Shown here one piece after another: positions 24,617 through 34,338 of a stretch of 64,000 nt of DNA. The notes under the pieces were generated by a model. That model saw only the letters and a program-made list of their open reading frames with translations. It made no database searches and was not told the origin of the DNA. Position 1 is the first letter of the stretch; each line of letters opens with the position of its first letter. The position numbers and the translations under genes are program-made. The stretch lies in contig DGTR01000004.1 in NCBI GenBank assembly GCA_002394395.1, forward strand, positions 9,837 through 73,836, written 5' to 3'. This DNA comes from Bacteroidales bacterium UBA4331. GTDB lineage: Bacteria > Bacteroidota > Bacteroidia > Bacteroidales > Paludibacteraceae.

Positions 24617-27295
24617 ATGAAAACAAACCGAATTATTCTCTCAGCCCTTGTGGCACTGTTTACGCTCAGCGCAAGCGCGCAGCAGGTCAACACGCTCTAT
24701 TTTCTGGAGAACGCGCCGATGCGTCATACTATCAACCCTGCTTTCCAACCGGTAAGCAAAGGATACATCAACTTCTCTCCGTTAGGATGGATGAGTTTTG
24801 GACTCGGAAATAATTCATTGACCGTGAGCGATGTGCTTTTTGTCGATCCCACGACTAAAATGACAATCACCCCTCTCCATCCCGATGCAGACAAGCAGAA
24901 GTTCCTGAACCAGCTTCGTAGCATGACATATCTTAACGGAGACATGACGATTGGTTTGCTCAACATGGGATTCCGGATTAAAGAGAACGGATTCTTAACC
25001 ATCGGCATTAACGAACGTTTTGAGATGGGCGAGACGACTCCTAAATCGTTCTTCACTTTCCTCCTTGACGGAGGTATGAAAGACTTATCCGGCTCAATGA
25101 ACGTCATCGGTCTCTCTGGTCTGAGCTCGGGAGGTTCATTCTATACGGAGATCGGCGGTGGTTATAGCCATAAGATCAATGAGCACTGGACGGTCGGCGG
25201 AAAACTGAAAGTGCTCTTAGGAACGGCATATGCCGGCATCAACAACAAGCATCTCAACCTCTACGCCAATACGGAAGTGTGGAAAATCGACGGTAATATG
25301 CAACTCGATGTAGCCGGACCGATTAACGCAAGTTATCTGGCTGAATATGTCAACGGAAAAACCGGTAAAGAGATCTACGAAGGCATAAGGGGAGGACAAG
25401 GGTCCGAGGCTGAGAAACTGGATATAAACAAGTTGATTGATATCCAGACGAATGGAAATCTGGACGTATCGAAACTCCTGGGCATGCTTGCGCCATCCGG
25501 CTACGGAGCTGCTTTTGATCTCGGTTTTACGTACAAACCTATTGAGCAACTGCAGATTAGCGCTGCTATCACCGACTTGGGTTTCATTTATTGGAACAGG
25601 GCTACACGGTTTGATTGCCAACTGGACAGCTCTGCTCTCAAATTTGAGGGAGCAGGTCATATCGAGTATAGCGAATATCTGGACGAGAATAATCAATTCT
25701 CCACCCAAAAACTCGGGGACACCTTGGTGAACAACCTGATTAACATGCTGGACGGCGTACGGTTCGGAGAGGGCAAAAAAAGAGGTTTTGCCCGCATGAC
25801 CTCTGCGCGTCTCAACGTAGGTGTAGATGCTAACTTCTGGGACAACCGCGTGGGTGTAGGTATCGTCTCCGCGACCCGCCTGTACAACGCTCGCCTCTAC
25901 GAGGAGATCACTTTCGGTGTAGCGTTCCGGCCGGTGAACTGGTTCAATATCGCGGCTTCCTACTCGCTCATGAATAACGGTAAATACAGCAATATCGGTG
26001 CCGGTATCGGCTTCATGCCGTACGACGGTATCAACCTCACGCTCGCGCTGGATTATATCCCGACGAGTTACGCAGGTCTGCCGCGTGAAGGCCAATCGAA
26101 GCTATACGTCCTGCCGGACAAGACAAAGATGATGAACCTCGCCCTCGGCTTCTCTATCTGCTGGGGTTCCAACCGCCGCGACAAGGATAAAGACGGCGTA
26201 TGGGATAAGATTGATATGTGTCCTAACACCCCGCGTGGTGTGGACGTAGATAGTGTCGGTTGTCCGTTAGACGATGATCACGACGGAGTACCTAACTATC
26301 TGGATCGTTGTCCGGGTACTCCGGCAGCGGCTATCGGCTTTGTGGACAGCATGGGTTGTGCCTTGGATTCCGATGGCGATGGTGTAGAGGACTATAAAGA
26401 TATGTGCCCGAACACGCCTTCTGAAGCCCACGGCAAGATAGATACTATCGGTTGTCCGTTGGATACTGACGGTGACGGTGTACCTGACTACCTCGACGAG
26501 TGCCCGAATACGCCTCAAGCAGCTTACGGCAAGATTGATGCCAAGGGTTGTCCGATGGATACCGACGGCGATGGTGTACCTGACTACCTTGACGAGTGTC
26601 CCGGCACGCCGGAAGAAGCACACTCCACGGTAGATGAGAAAGGTTGCCCGATAGATAGTGATGGTGACGGTGTACCTGACTACCTCGACGAGTGCCCGCA
26701 TACGCCGGAGGCTGCACGCGGACACGTGGATAATAAGGGATGTGAACTCGATAGCGACGGCGATGGAGTACCCGACTACCAAGACGAGTGCCCGGCTGTA
26801 GCAGGAACAAAAGCTAACAAGGGTTGTCCGGAACTCAAACGTGAGGTACGCCAACTCCTGCAGAAAGCGATGCAAGGTATCGAGTTCGAGACCGGCAAAT
26901 CGACCATCAAGAAGAAATCCTTCCCGCTGCTCGACAAGATTGCGAACATCTTCATCGAGAACGCTAACTACGTCATCGAGGTACAGGGTCATACCGACAA
27001 CACCGGTAAGGCAGAGATGAACCGCAAGCTCTCGCAACAACGTGCAGACGCGGTAAAGAACTACCTCGCTAAGAAAGGTGTAGAAGCAAGCCGCATGACG
27101 GCTGTCGGTTATGGTCAGGAAGTACCTATCGCTGACAACAAGACAAGTGCCGGCCGTCAGAAGAACCGCCGCGTTGAGTTCAAGATTACTTTCGAAGAAG
27201 TACATGTCGAGACCATCCTTGACCATGCAGATGAATCTGAGGAAGAATCAGAAGAGGAAGTATCCGAAGAGGAAGAATCAGAAGAGGAAGAATAA
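24617..27295 (+). CDS. Outer-membrane protein: DUF5723 barrel, calcium-binding repeats and OmpA domain
   Basis: 892 residues, signal peptide ending SASAQQ. Residues about 20-510 resemble the DUF5723 barrel (FLENAPMRHTINPAFQP at the start). From about 515 to 730 there are seven thrombospondin type 3-like repeats of the form DSDGDGVPDYLDECP, each a calcium-binding Asp ladder with two cysteines. The C-terminal OmpA/MotB domain (about 745-865) has VIEVQGHTDNTG and NRRVEF for peptidoglycan binding, and the last 25 residues are almost all Glu and Ser. The protein would tie the outer membrane to the cell wall across a rigid calcium-stiffened linker. The repeat units are very similar at DNA level between 26450 and 26790. 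Confidence 0.88.
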   Translation: MKTNRIILSALVALFTLSASAQQVNTLYFLENAPMRHTINPAFQPVSKGYINFSPLGWMSFGLGNNSLTVSDVLFVDPTTKMTITPLHPDADKQKFLNQLRSMTYLNGDMTIGLLNMGFRIKENGFLTIGINERFEMGETTPKSFFTFLLDGGMKDLSGSMNVIGLSGLSSGGSFYTEIGGGYSHKINEHWTVGGKLKVLLGTAYAGINNKHLNLYANTEVWKIDGNMQLDVAGPINASYLAEYVNGKTGKEIYEGIRGGQGSEAEKLDINKLIDIQTNGNLDVSKLLGMLAPSGYGAAFDLGFTYKPIEQLQISAAITDLGFIYWNRATRFDCQLDSSALKFEGAGHIEYSEYLDENNQFSTQKLGDTLVNNLINMLDGVRFGEGKKRGFARMTSARLNVGVDANFWDNRVGVGIVSATRLYNARLYEEITFGVAFRPVNWFNIAASYSLMNNGKYSNIGAGIGFMPYDGINLTLALDYIPTSYAGLPREGQSKLYVLPDKTKMMNLALGFSICWGSNRRDKDKDGVWDKIDMCPNTPRGVDVDSVGCPLDDDHDGVPNYLDRCPGTPAAAIGFVDSMGCALDSDGDGVEDYKDMCPNTPSEAHGKIDTIGCPLDTDGDGVPDYLDECPNTPQAAYGKIDAKGCPMDTDGDGVPDYLDECPGTPEEAHSTVDEKGCPIDSDGDGVPDYLDECPHTPEAARGHVDNKGCELDSDGDGVPDYQDECPAVAGTKANKGCPELKREVRQLLQKAMQGIEFETGKSTIKKKSFPLLDKIANIFIENANYVIEVQGHTDNTGKAEMNRKLSQQRADAVKNYLAKKGVEASRMTAVGYGQEVPIADNKTSAGRQKNRRVEFKITFEEVHVETILDHADESEEESEEEVSEEEESEEEE

Positions 27296-27334
27296 ACAAC
27301 AAACAAACATACAAACTAAAAAAAACTTTTCATT

Positions 27335-28054
27335 ATGGGACGCGCTTTTGAATACAGAAAAGCAACTAAATTAAAACGCTGGGGACACATGTCCCGCACA
27401 TTCACCAAGTTAGGCAAAGAAATCACTATCGCTGCCCGTGAGGGTGGTCCGGATCCTGATTCGAACCCTCGTCTGCGTGCGTTGATCCAACAATGCAAGC
27501 GCGAGAATATGCCGAAGGATAACATCGACCGCGCCATCAAGAAAGCGACCGATAAGTCTTCCGAGGGCTATAAGGAGATCAACTACGAAGGCTACGGACC
27601 GCACGGCATCGCGATCTTCATCGAGACCGCTACCGACAACCATATGCGTACGGTGGCTAACATCCGCTCCTACTTCACCAAGTTCGGCGGCACCCTCGGT
27701 ACACAGGGCTCTCTGCAGTTCCTCTTCGACCGCAAGGCGTGCTTCACCGTCACCATGAAAGACGGCATCGACCTGGACGAACTCGAGCTCGAGCTCATCG
27801 ACTTCGGCGTAGAGGAACTCGGCGTGGATGAGGAGGAGAACACTATCGTCATCTATTCGGACTTCAACGAGGCGATCAACATGCAGAAATACCTCGAGGA
27901 GAACGGCTTTGAGATCCAGTCTATCGAGTTTGTACGCATCCCCAACGACACGAAAGAGCTCACCGACGAACAACGCGAGTCCGTACAGAAACTCATCGAC
28001 AAGATCGAGGAGGACGAGGACGTACAGAACGTTTTCACCAATATGGCGGAATAA
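27335..28054 (+). CDS. YebC/PmpR family protein
   Basis: 239 residues. Starts MGRAFEYRKATKLKRWGHMSRTFTKLGKEI and contains NPRLRALIQQCKRENMPKDNI and YEGYGPHGIAIFIE, which are YebC signatures. Members act as transcriptional regulators or, as shown for relatives including mitochondrial TACO1, help ribosomes through difficult sequences. The acidic C-terminal half is normal for the family. It stands between the OmpA-like gene and rsmG on the same strand. The exact role here is not determined. Confidence 0.92.
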   Translation: MGRAFEYRKATKLKRWGHMSRTFTKLGKEITIAAREGGPDPDSNPRLRALIQQCKRENMPKDNIDRAIKKATDKSSEGYKEINYEGYGPHGIAIFIETATDNHMRTVANIRSYFTKFGGTLGTQGSLQFLFDRKACFTVTMKDGIDLDELELELIDFGVEELGVDEEENTIVIYSDFNEAINMQKYLEENGFEIQSIEFVRIPNDTKELTDEQRESVQKLIDKIEEDEDVQNVFTNMAE

Positions 28055-28104
28055 ACGCCGCAGGCACTAAACGTGCTAAGCACAATAAACGCGAAGCAAT
28101 AAAC

Positions 28105-28722
28105 ATGACAATAATCGAAGATTATTTTCATCTCTCTGCCCGCCAGGCTGAGCAGTTTGCTCAGCTTGACGGGCTCTATCGTGATTGGAACGGTAAGATC
28201 AACGTCATCTCCCGCAAGGATATCGACAACCTCTACGAGCACCACGTGCTCCATTCCTTGGCGATCGCGAAGCTCTTGCCTTTCCAACCCGGTAGCACTA
28301 TCCTTGACGTCGGTACCGGTGGTGGCTTCCCCGGTATCCCTTTAGCTATCCTTTTTCCCGAATGCCGCTTTACCTTGATTGACTCCATCGGAAAGAAGAT
28401 CAAGGTCGCTACGGAGGTCGCTACGGCACTCGGGCTGACCAACGTCGTCTGCAAGCAGGAACGCGCAGAGGAGGAGAAGCAGAAGTTTGATTTCGTCGTC
28501 TCACGCGCCGTCATGCCCCTACCCGACCTGGTCAAACTGGTGCGGAAGAATATCTCTTCCTCCTACCGCAACGCCGTGCCCAACGGCATCGTCGTCCTCA
28601 AAGGTGGCGACCTCAGAGAAGAACTGCGGCCCTTCAAGGACGCAGAAGTAACGCCTTGTAGCACTTTTTTTAAAAATAATATTTGGTTCGATAACAAATA
28701 TGTAATATATTTACCCTTCTAG
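28105..28722 (+). CDS. rsmG: 16S rRNA (guanine527-N7)-methyltransferase
   Basis: 205 residues. GidB/RsmG family: YRDWNGKINVISRKDIDNLYEHHVLHS at the start, the SAM-binding ILDVGTGGGFPGIPLAI, and VVSRAVMPLPDLV. It methylates N7 of G527 in the 530 loop of 16S rRNA. Length is normal. The last codons and the stop TAG lie inside the GC-rich hairpin repeat that begins at 28713. Confidence 0.93.
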   Translation: MTIIEDYFHLSARQAEQFAQLDGLYRDWNGKINVISRKDIDNLYEHHVLHSLAIAKLLPFQPGSTILDVGTGGGFPGIPLAILFPECRFTLIDSIGKKIKVATEVATALGLTNVVCKQERAEEEKQKFDFVVSRAVMPLPDLVKLVRKNISSSYRNAVPNGIVVLKGGDLREELRPFKDAEVTPCSTFFKNNIWFDNKYVIYLPF

Positions 28723-28763
28723 GCGGAGGCCGCTCCTCCCGTTTGTCGGGAGGACGCTCCGGG
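28713..28763 (+). repeat. GC-rich hairpin repeat R1, copy 1
   Basis: Contains ACCCTTCTAGGCGGAGG, CCGCTCCTCCCG and CGGGAGGACGCTCCGGG around a short loop. It matches 34195-34253 (other strand) over almost its whole length and 42678-42712 over its second half. It lies between rsmG and the acyl-CoA synthetase gene and could act as a transcription-terminating or RNA-protecting hairpin, though no T-run follows. Confidence 0.8.
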
Positions 28764-28815
28764 TTCGAAACAAAACAGGTGATCTACCTGCCATTATAAA
28801 TTTTGCTATTAGATT

Positions 28816-30456
28816 ATGACCAAGCATTATCTGAACTATCTGACATCCGTCATGTCGCATCAATGGAACGACGCGGCGCTGACCGATTATAATGAGAATC
28901 ATGAGTATAGTTTTGGCGAGTTGGCCATCGAGATGCTGCGCCTGCGTGTGCTCTTTGAGCAGCTGGGTATCCACCCGGGCGATAAGATTGCCCTTGCCGG
29001 ACGAAACTGCGCTAACTGGGCGGTAGCCTACCTTGCTATCGCGGCGTATGAAGGCGTCTGCGTCAGCATCCTACAGGACTTCACCGCCGAGGATATCAAC
29101 CACCTTCTCGACCACTCAGATAGCTCGATGCTCTTTGTCGGACCCTACGTCTGGAAAGAGCTGCAGCACCAGACGATGCCGTCCAAACTGAAGGCGGCTG
29201 TCTCCTTGCAGGACTGGTCACCGCTCTACCAAGCGGAAGGAATCAAAGTGCCTGCCAAGGAAGCGATCGACAAGCTCTTCAAAGCCAAATACCCGCAAGG
29301 TGTCGAGCCCGAAGATATCTCCTTCACCGCCGATCCCGACAAGCTCTCCCTCATCAACTATACCTCCGGCTCTACCGGCAGCCCCAAGGGCGTCATGCTT
29401 AACGGCCGCTCGCTCAGTAACAACGTCGAGGTCGGGATGAAGATGCTGCCCGTCGATCCGGGACAACGACTCGTCTCCATGCTCCCCCTCGCGCACATGT
29501 TCGGCCAGATATGCGAGCTGCTCTACCCCCTTTGCTCAGGGACGCATATCTATTTCCTGACCAAGAGCCCTACCCCGTCCATCCTGCTCAAAGCCCTCAA
29601 CGACGTGCAGCCGTACCTGGTAGTCACCGTGCCGCTGGTCATTGAGAAGATCTACAAGCAGAAACTCGACCCCACGCTCTCTAAATGGGCGATCCGCTCT
29701 TTCTGGTACGTGCCCATCATCGGCGATTTCCTCAAGAGCCGCGTCAAGAGCGGACTGAGGAACGCTTTCGGAGGCAAGCTGCGGTACTTCATCTGCGGTG
29801 GTGCGGCGATGAACCCCGTCGTGGAGAAATGTCTCATGGATATCCATTTCCCGCTCTCTATCGGTTACGGCATGACCGAATGCGGACCCCTCATCGGTGG
29901 TAACCCGCCGAAATACTTCAAAGCCCGTACGGGAGGCGTGCCGGTGATGAATATGCAGGTCAAGATCGACAACCCCAACGACGCCGGTATCGGCGAGATA
30001 CTCGTCAAGGGAGAGAACGTCATGCTCGGTTACTACAAGAACGAAGAGGCTACCAAAGCCGCCTTTACCGAAGACGGATGGCTGCGGACTGGCGACTTGG
30101 GAAGGCTCGACAAGAAGCAGAATATCTATATCAAAGGACGTTGTAAGACGATGTTCCTCGGTGCGTCAGGTCAGAATATCTACCCCGAGGAGATCGAGGA
30201 CAAACTCAATAACCAGGAGGCGGTCGGCGAGTCGCTTATCGTTGAGCGTGAGGGCAAACTTGTGGCACTCGTCTTCCCCGATGAGACGCTCACCAAACGC
30301 ATGTCTTTCGAGGAGATCCAGCAACTCATGAAGCAGAACCTCGAGAAGCTCAACCACCTCATCCCCTCCTACAGCAAGGTCTCGAACATCGAAGTGCAGG
30401 ACAAACCCTTTGAGAAAACTCCCAAACGCTCCATCAAACGTTTCCTGTACAAATAA
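28816..30456 (+). CDS. Long-chain acyl-CoA synthetase-like AMP-binding enzyme
   Basis: 546 residues. ANL superfamily: LINYTSGSTGSPKGVMLN is the P-loop (about 180), YGMTECGPLIGGNPP the A5-type motif, GWLRTGDLGRLDKKQNIYIKGR the hinge region, and KTPKRSIKRFLY holds the C-terminal catalytic Lys. It should activate a fatty acid with ATP to the acyl-adenylate and acyl-CoA. A paralogue lies at 62762-64000. The downstream spacer to the EamA gene is a heptamer repeat. Confidence 0.88.
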   Translation: MTKHYLNYLTSVMSHQWNDAALTDYNENHEYSFGELAIEMLRLRVLFEQLGIHPGDKIALAGRNCANWAVAYLAIAAYEGVCVSILQDFTAEDINHLLDHSDSSMLFVGPYVWKELQHQTMPSKLKAAVSLQDWSPLYQAEGIKVPAKEAIDKLFKAKYPQGVEPEDISFTADPDKLSLINYTSGSTGSPKGVMLNGRSLSNNVEVGMKMLPVDPGQRLVSMLPLAHMFGQICELLYPLCSGTHIYFLTKSPTPSILLKALNDVQPYLVVTVPLVIEKIYKQKLDPTLSKWAIRSFWYVPIIGDFLKSRVKSGLRNAFGGKLRYFICGGAAMNPVVEKCLMDIHFPLSIGYGMTECGPLIGGNPPKYFKARTGGVPVMNMQVKIDNPNDAGIGEILVKGENVMLGYYKNEEATKAAFTEDGWLRTGDLGRLDKKQNIYIKGRCKTMFLGASGQNIYPEEIEDKLNNQEAVGESLIVEREGKLVALVFPDETLTKRMSFEEIQQLMKQNLEKLNHLIPSYSKVSNIEVQDKPFEKTPKRSIKRFLYK

Positions 30457-30500
30457 CCAATTATCAATTGTCAATTATCAATTATCAATTGTCAATTATA
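30457..30500. repeat. Heptamer repeat between the acyl-CoA synthetase and EamA genes
   Basis: Six units of ATTATCA or ATTGTCA fill the 45-bp spacer, the same unit as at 13833-13870. Confidence 0.88.
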
Positions 30501-30501
30501 A

Positions 30502-31419
30502 ATGACCTGGGTCATTTTAGCCTTTCTTTCCGCCCTCTGCTTAGGGTTCTATGACATCAGCAAGAAGGTAGCTCTGCGCGATGGCTCGGTGGTCGATGTC
30601 CTGACCGCCAGTGTCCTCATCTCTTCGTGCATCCTGCTCGTCCCCCTGCTACTCTCCCGTCTCGCACCGTCAATGATGACTGAGACGGCTTTTTTCGTGC
30701 CGACGCTCGATCTCCGCGGCCACCTGCTGACTGTCCTCAAATCGGTGATCGTCCTCAGCTCCTGGCTCTGCGCCTATCTCGCGCTCAAGCACCTCCCTAT
30801 CTCTATCGTCAGCCCTTGGCAGGCGACACGACCTATGTGGACGCTCATCGGCGCGATGCTCATCTTCGGCGAACGCCTCAACCCCTGGCAGTGGATCGGC
30901 GTCCTCCTCGCCATCGGCAGTATCTTCCTCTTTCAACTTTCTTCTTCCGACTTTCGACTTTCGACTTTGAGCAGGCCTCGCCTGCGGTCTAACTACTACC
31001 TCGCCCTCGCGCTGGCGATCATCATCGGTGCCGGCTCCGGGCTGTACGACAAGTATATCATGCGCCTCTACGACCATAACGCCGTGCAGGTGTATTATAC
31101 GCTCTATCAGGCGGTGATGATGATTATCTTCTGTTACATCCACCATCGCCGCCACCCCTCGTCACCGGGTTTTCACATCACCCGTCTCCTGCCCGTAGCC
31201 CTCATCTCTGTCTTCCTCGTCATCAGCGATAACGTCTATATGTTAGCGCTGCAGGACCCGGATTCGATGATCGCCGTCGTCTCCACCATCCGCCGCGGAG
31301 GGACGGTCATCGGCTTCGCCTATGGGCTCATCTTCCTAAAAGAAAAGGACCCTTATAAAAAGGTCCTTTGCATGCTCGGCATCCTCGCCGGCCTCATCTG
31401 CCTCGCCCTCGGCTCATAG
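30502..31419 (+). CDS. EamA/DMT family transporter
   Basis: 305 residues with ten predicted membrane segments in two EamA halves. The first half has FYDISKKVALRDGS and PISIVSPWQATRPMWTLIGAMLIFGERL, the second YKVLCMLGILAGLICLALGS at the end. The substrate is unknown; the family exports metabolites or amino acids. A heptamer repeat at 30943-30979 (ACTTTCG units) followed by a small hairpin (AGCAGGC-ctc-GCCTGC) is translated in the central cytoplasmic loop between the two halves. Confidence 0.85.
   Translation: MTWVILAFLSALCLGFYDISKKVALRDGSVVDVLTASVLISSCILLVPLLLSRLAPSMMTETAFFVPTLDLRGHLLTVLKSVIVLSSWLCAYLALKHLPISIVSPWQATRPMWTLIGAMLIFGERLNPWQWIGVLLAIGSIFLFQLSSSDFRLSTLSRPRLRSNYYLALALAIIIGAGSGLYDKYIMRLYDHNAVQVYYTLYQAVMMIIFCYIHHRRHPSSPGFHITRLLPVALISVFLVISDNVYMLALQDPDSMIAVVSTIRRGGTVIGFAYGLIFLKEKDPYKKVLCMLGILAGLICLALGS
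30943..30997. repeat. In-frame heptamer repeat and hairpin in the EamA gene
   Basis: ACTTTCT, TCTTCCG, ACTTTCG, ACTTTCG, ACTTTGA, then AGCAGGC-ctc-GCCTGC. Confidence 0.75.
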
Positions 31420-31430
31420 TATTTTTTTTA

Positions 31431-31852
31431 TCGAAAATGCGCAGCCTACCGAGCCTGATGGCTCTCGCGCCCAAGGACATGTAAGCCGATTAGTAAGCAA
31501 GCTTCCTATCGTCCTCCATGCCCTCGGTCTCAATCGATTGCCTTGATAGGCATCGATTGGCTGCTCACAAAAATACGGGATTGCATCCCTCACAAAAATA
31601 AAGAAAATAACCATGCGGAGCGTAGGATTTATTGGTTGTCCATAATGCCCCAAAACAATCCAAAAAAAATCAATAAAAATTATTTTCTTAATTTTTGTGA
31701 GCGATAGCGCATTTTCGGAAGGCGGTAGTACGGCACTATCGAGTGCCGGACGTAGCGGGGCTACGGGGCGGCAGAACGAGGAGCTCGCTCATCGGGCAGA
31801 CGAACCGGAGTCACGTAAAGGCGCATCAAGCGCCGTACCGCCGCATTTTCGA
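31431..31852 (+). repeat. Noncoding dispersed element, copy A
   Basis: About 420 bp bounded by CGAAAATGCG at 31432 and its inverse CGCATTTTCG at 31842-31851. Two internal stretches match copy B (34774-35279, opposite strand): CACAAAAATACGGG...TCACAAAAATAAAGAAAATA, and TTTTTGTGAGCG..AGCGCATTTT followed by AAGGCGGTAG..CGGCACTATC.AGTGCCGGAC. Segments between them differ. No plausible protein is encoded. It fills nearly all of the gap 31420-31872. Confidence 0.78.
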
Positions 31853-31872
31853 TTTCCTGCCTAACCCCCAAA

Positions 31873-34086
31873 CTACAGCAAGTGCCAACTTACCGTCAGT
31901 CCCGCCATGACGATACTGACCATCGACATCAGCTTGATGAGGATATTCAGACTCGGGCCGCTCGTGTCTTTGAACGGGTCACCTACGGTGTCGCCGACGA
32001 CGGTCGCCTTATGGCAATCGCTGCCCTTGCCGCCGAAATGACCTTCCTCCACATATTTCTTTGCGTTATCCCAAGCGCCGCCGGCGTTCGCCATGAACAC
32101 GGCTAATACGAATCCCGTCGCCAGACCGCCGATGAGCAGTCCTAACACGCCTGCTACGCCCAGTACCAGACCCGTGATGATCGGTACGATGATCGCGAGG
32201 AGCGACGGCAGCAGCATCTCGTGCTGCGCACCCTTGGTGGAGATAGCTACGCACCGTGCGTAGTCCGGATCGGCCTTACCTTCGAGGATACCTTTGATCG
32301 TCTGGAACTGCCGCCGCACCTCCTCTACCATCTTCTGCGCCGCACGGCCTACTGCGTTCATCGTCAGGCCACAGAACAAGAACGCCATCATCGAGCCGAT
32401 GAAGATACCTACCAGCACGATCGGGTTCATCAGATTGACGTTATAGGCGTCCATGAAATCTACCAACGTCGCTTTCGCTGCCTCTACCCCGTTCGGTAAT
32501 GCTTCGCCCGTACGGATGAGCGCTATCTTGATCTCCTCGACATACGATGCCAAGAGCGCCAACGCAGTCAGCGCAGCACTACCGATGGCAAAACCTTTTC
32601 CCGTCGCTGCTGTCGTGTTGCCCAGTGCATCCAACGCGTCCGTACGCTGTCTGACCTCGGCAGGCAGACCGCTCATCTCCGCGTTACCGCCGGCGTTGTC
32701 GGCGATAGGACCGTAAGCGTCAGTAGCCAAGGTGATTCCCAAGGTCGAGAGCATTCCTACCGCCGCGATGCCGATACCGTACAGACCCATACTCAGGTTC
32801 GCCGCGCTGAACTCTACATGGAAGCCGTTCGCACAGAGGTACGCCAAGATGATCGCCACCCCTACCGTGATCACCGGCACAGCCGTCGAGAGCATGCCTA
32901 AGCCCAGACCGCTGATGATCACCGTCGCCGGACCCGTCTGAGAACTCTCGCTCACTTTCTGCGTAGGCTTATAGCTCTGCGAGGTGTAGTACTCCGTGCT
33001 CTGACCGATGATCACGCCGGCGAGCAGTCCCACTACTACCGACAAACTCACCTGCCACCACAGACTCGTCTCCGTGCCGAAGAGCCAGGCGAAGATGCCG
33101 AACGTCACCGCCGCTATCAGTACCGCAGACGTGTTCGTACCTATCGCCAACGCCCGCAGCAGCTCTTTCATGCCCGCGTCCTCTTTGGTCTTTACCAGAT
33201 AGATGCCGATGATACTCAGCAGCACGCCGCACGCCGCTATCAGCGACGGAGCCAAGACCGCCTTCATCTGCATCCCTTCTACCGCTGCACCGGCAAAAGC
33301 AGACGCACCTAACGCCATCGTCGCAAGGATCGAACCGGCGTAACTCTCATACAGGTCCGCACCCATACCCGCTACGTCACCTACGTTGTCGCCTACGTTA
33401 TCCGCGATCGTCGCAGGGTTACGCGGGTCGTCCTCCGGGATGTTATACTCGGTCTTACCTACGAGGTCGGCACCTACGTCCGCAGCCTTCGTGTAGATAC
33501 CGCCGCCCACGCGGGCAAAGAGCGCCTGCGTCGAGGCACCCATACCGAACGTCAACATCGTCGTCGTGATAGTGATAAGGTCCGCGTCCGCGCCTACGAG
33601 CGCGAGCAGACCCGTCTTCTGCAGGATCAGGAACCATCCGGAGATGTCCAGCAACGCCAGTCCGACCACCGTCAGACCCATCACCGCGCCGCTGCGGAAG
33701 GCTACCTGCAGACCCGCGTTCAGCGTCTGACGAGCCGCGTTAGCCGTGCGGGCTGACGCATACGTCGCCGTCTTCATGCCGAAGAATCCCGCCAGACCCG
33801 AGAAGAAACCGCCCGTCAGGAATGCAAACCAGACGATACCGTTCTGCAGGTTGAAATACGCCATTACGGCAAAGACAACCGCCAGTACCACAAAGACGAT
33901 CGTCACTACTTTGTACTGTTGTTTGAGATAAGCCATCGCTCCTTTACGAACGTGCGAAGCGATCTTCTTCATCAGCTCGGTGCCTTCCTCTTTTCCTAAC
34001 ATCCAACGGTAGAAATAATAGGCGAATCCGAGCGCTAAAACCGATGCCGCCAGAACGACGTACATCAAGGTAGTTACATCACTCAT
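31873..34086 (-). CDS. hppA: Membrane-bound proton/sodium-pumping pyrophosphatase, potassium-dependent type
   Basis: 737 residues and about 16 membrane segments. The catalytic signature is clear: DVGADLVGKTEYNIPEDDP, DNVGDNVGDVAGMGADLYES and DAYGPIADNAGGNAEMS. It hydrolyses pyrophosphate and pumps Na+ and/or H+ across the inner membrane. The motif GNTTAATGKG has Ala where K+-independent enzymes have Lys, which points to the K+-dependent class; sodium pumping is then possible, as in several Bacteroides enzymes, but the ion cannot be fixed from sequence. It has its own promoter at 34134-34166. Confidence 0.95.
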   Translation of the reverse strand: MSDVTTLMYVVLAASVLALGFAYYFYRWMLGKEEGTELMKKIASHVRKGAMAYLKQQYKVVTIVFVVLAVVFAVMAYFNLQNGIVWFAFLTGGFFSGLAGFFGMKTATYASARTANAARQTLNAGLQVAFRSGAVMGLTVVGLALLDISGWFLILQKTGLLALVGADADLITITTTMLTFGMGASTQALFARVGGGIYTKAADVGADLVGKTEYNIPEDDPRNPATIADNVGDNVGDVAGMGADLYESYAGSILATMALGASAFAGAAVEGMQMKAVLAPSLIAACGVLLSIIGIYLVKTKEDAGMKELLRALAIGTNTSAVLIAAVTFGIFAWLFGTETSLWWQVSLSVVVGLLAGVIIGQSTEYYTSQSYKPTQKVSESSQTGPATVIISGLGLGMLSTAVPVITVGVAIILAYLCANGFHVEFSAANLSMGLYGIGIAAVGMLSTLGITLATDAYGPIADNAGGNAEMSGLPAEVRQRTDALDALGNTTAATGKGFAIGSAALTALALLASYVEEIKIALIRTGEALPNGVEAAKATLVDFMDAYNVNLMNPIVLVGIFIGSMMAFLFCGLTMNAVGRAAQKMVEEVRRQFQTIKGILEGKADPDYARCVAISTKGAQHEMLLPSLLAIIVPIITGLVLGVAGVLGLLIGGLATGFVLAVFMANAGGAWDNAKKYVEEGHFGGKGSDCHKATVVGDTVGDPFKDTSGPSLNILIKLMSMVSIVMAGLTVSWHLL

Positions 34087-34133
34087 AGATTTGTGTTTTT
34101 ATGTATTAGATTTTGTGTTTTTCTAATTTCGCT

Positions 34134-34166
34134 GCAAAGGTACAAAAAATTTAGCATATGTGCAAA
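34134..34166 (-). promoter_or_regulatory. Promoter of the pyrophosphatase gene
   Basis: Minus strand -33 TTTG (34166-34163), -7 TACCTTTGC (34142-34134), 20-bp spacer. Confidence 0.8.
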
Positions 34167-34194
34167 TAAATTTGCTTTTTTGCCCCTTTTTTTT

Positions 34195-34253
34195 CTTTTG
34201 CCCCGGAGCGTCCTCCCGTTGAAGCGGGAGGAGCGGCCTCCGCCTAGAAGGGT
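34195..34253 (-). repeat. GC-rich hairpin repeat R1, copy 2
   Basis: Inverse orientation to copy 1. Shares with copy 3 the stretch GCTTCAACGGGAGGACG and CTCCGGGGCAAAAGAAAA without mismatch, and with copy 1 the ACCCTTCTAGGCGG half. Confidence 0.82.
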
Positions 34254-34269
34254 TTTTTTTTCTTTTGCC

Positions 34270-34313
34270 CCCTAAAAAATAAAAGCGCTCCCCCGTGAGT
34301 AAGGGGGAGCGCT
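34270..34313 (-). terminator. Rho-independent terminator of the small-gene cluster
   Basis: Perfect 11-bp stem AGCGCTCCCCC / GGGGGAGCGCT with an 8-nt loop, followed on the minus strand by TTTTATTTTTT. It lies 26 bp after the stop of the 34339-34719 gene. Confidence 0.92.
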
Positions 34314-34338
34314 CGTTGGCGGTTGTCAGCCGCGGGGA

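Noticed and set aside
27456..27475. GGATCCTGATTCGAACCCTCG, which looks like a tRNA T-loop
   Set aside because: It lies inside the conserved YebC coding region and no acceptor or anticodon arm surrounds it.
31345..31369. Hairpin AAAGGACC...GGTCCTTT near the end of the EamA gene
   Set aside because: It resembles a terminator but lies in conserved coding sequence 50 bp before the stop and lacks a T-run.
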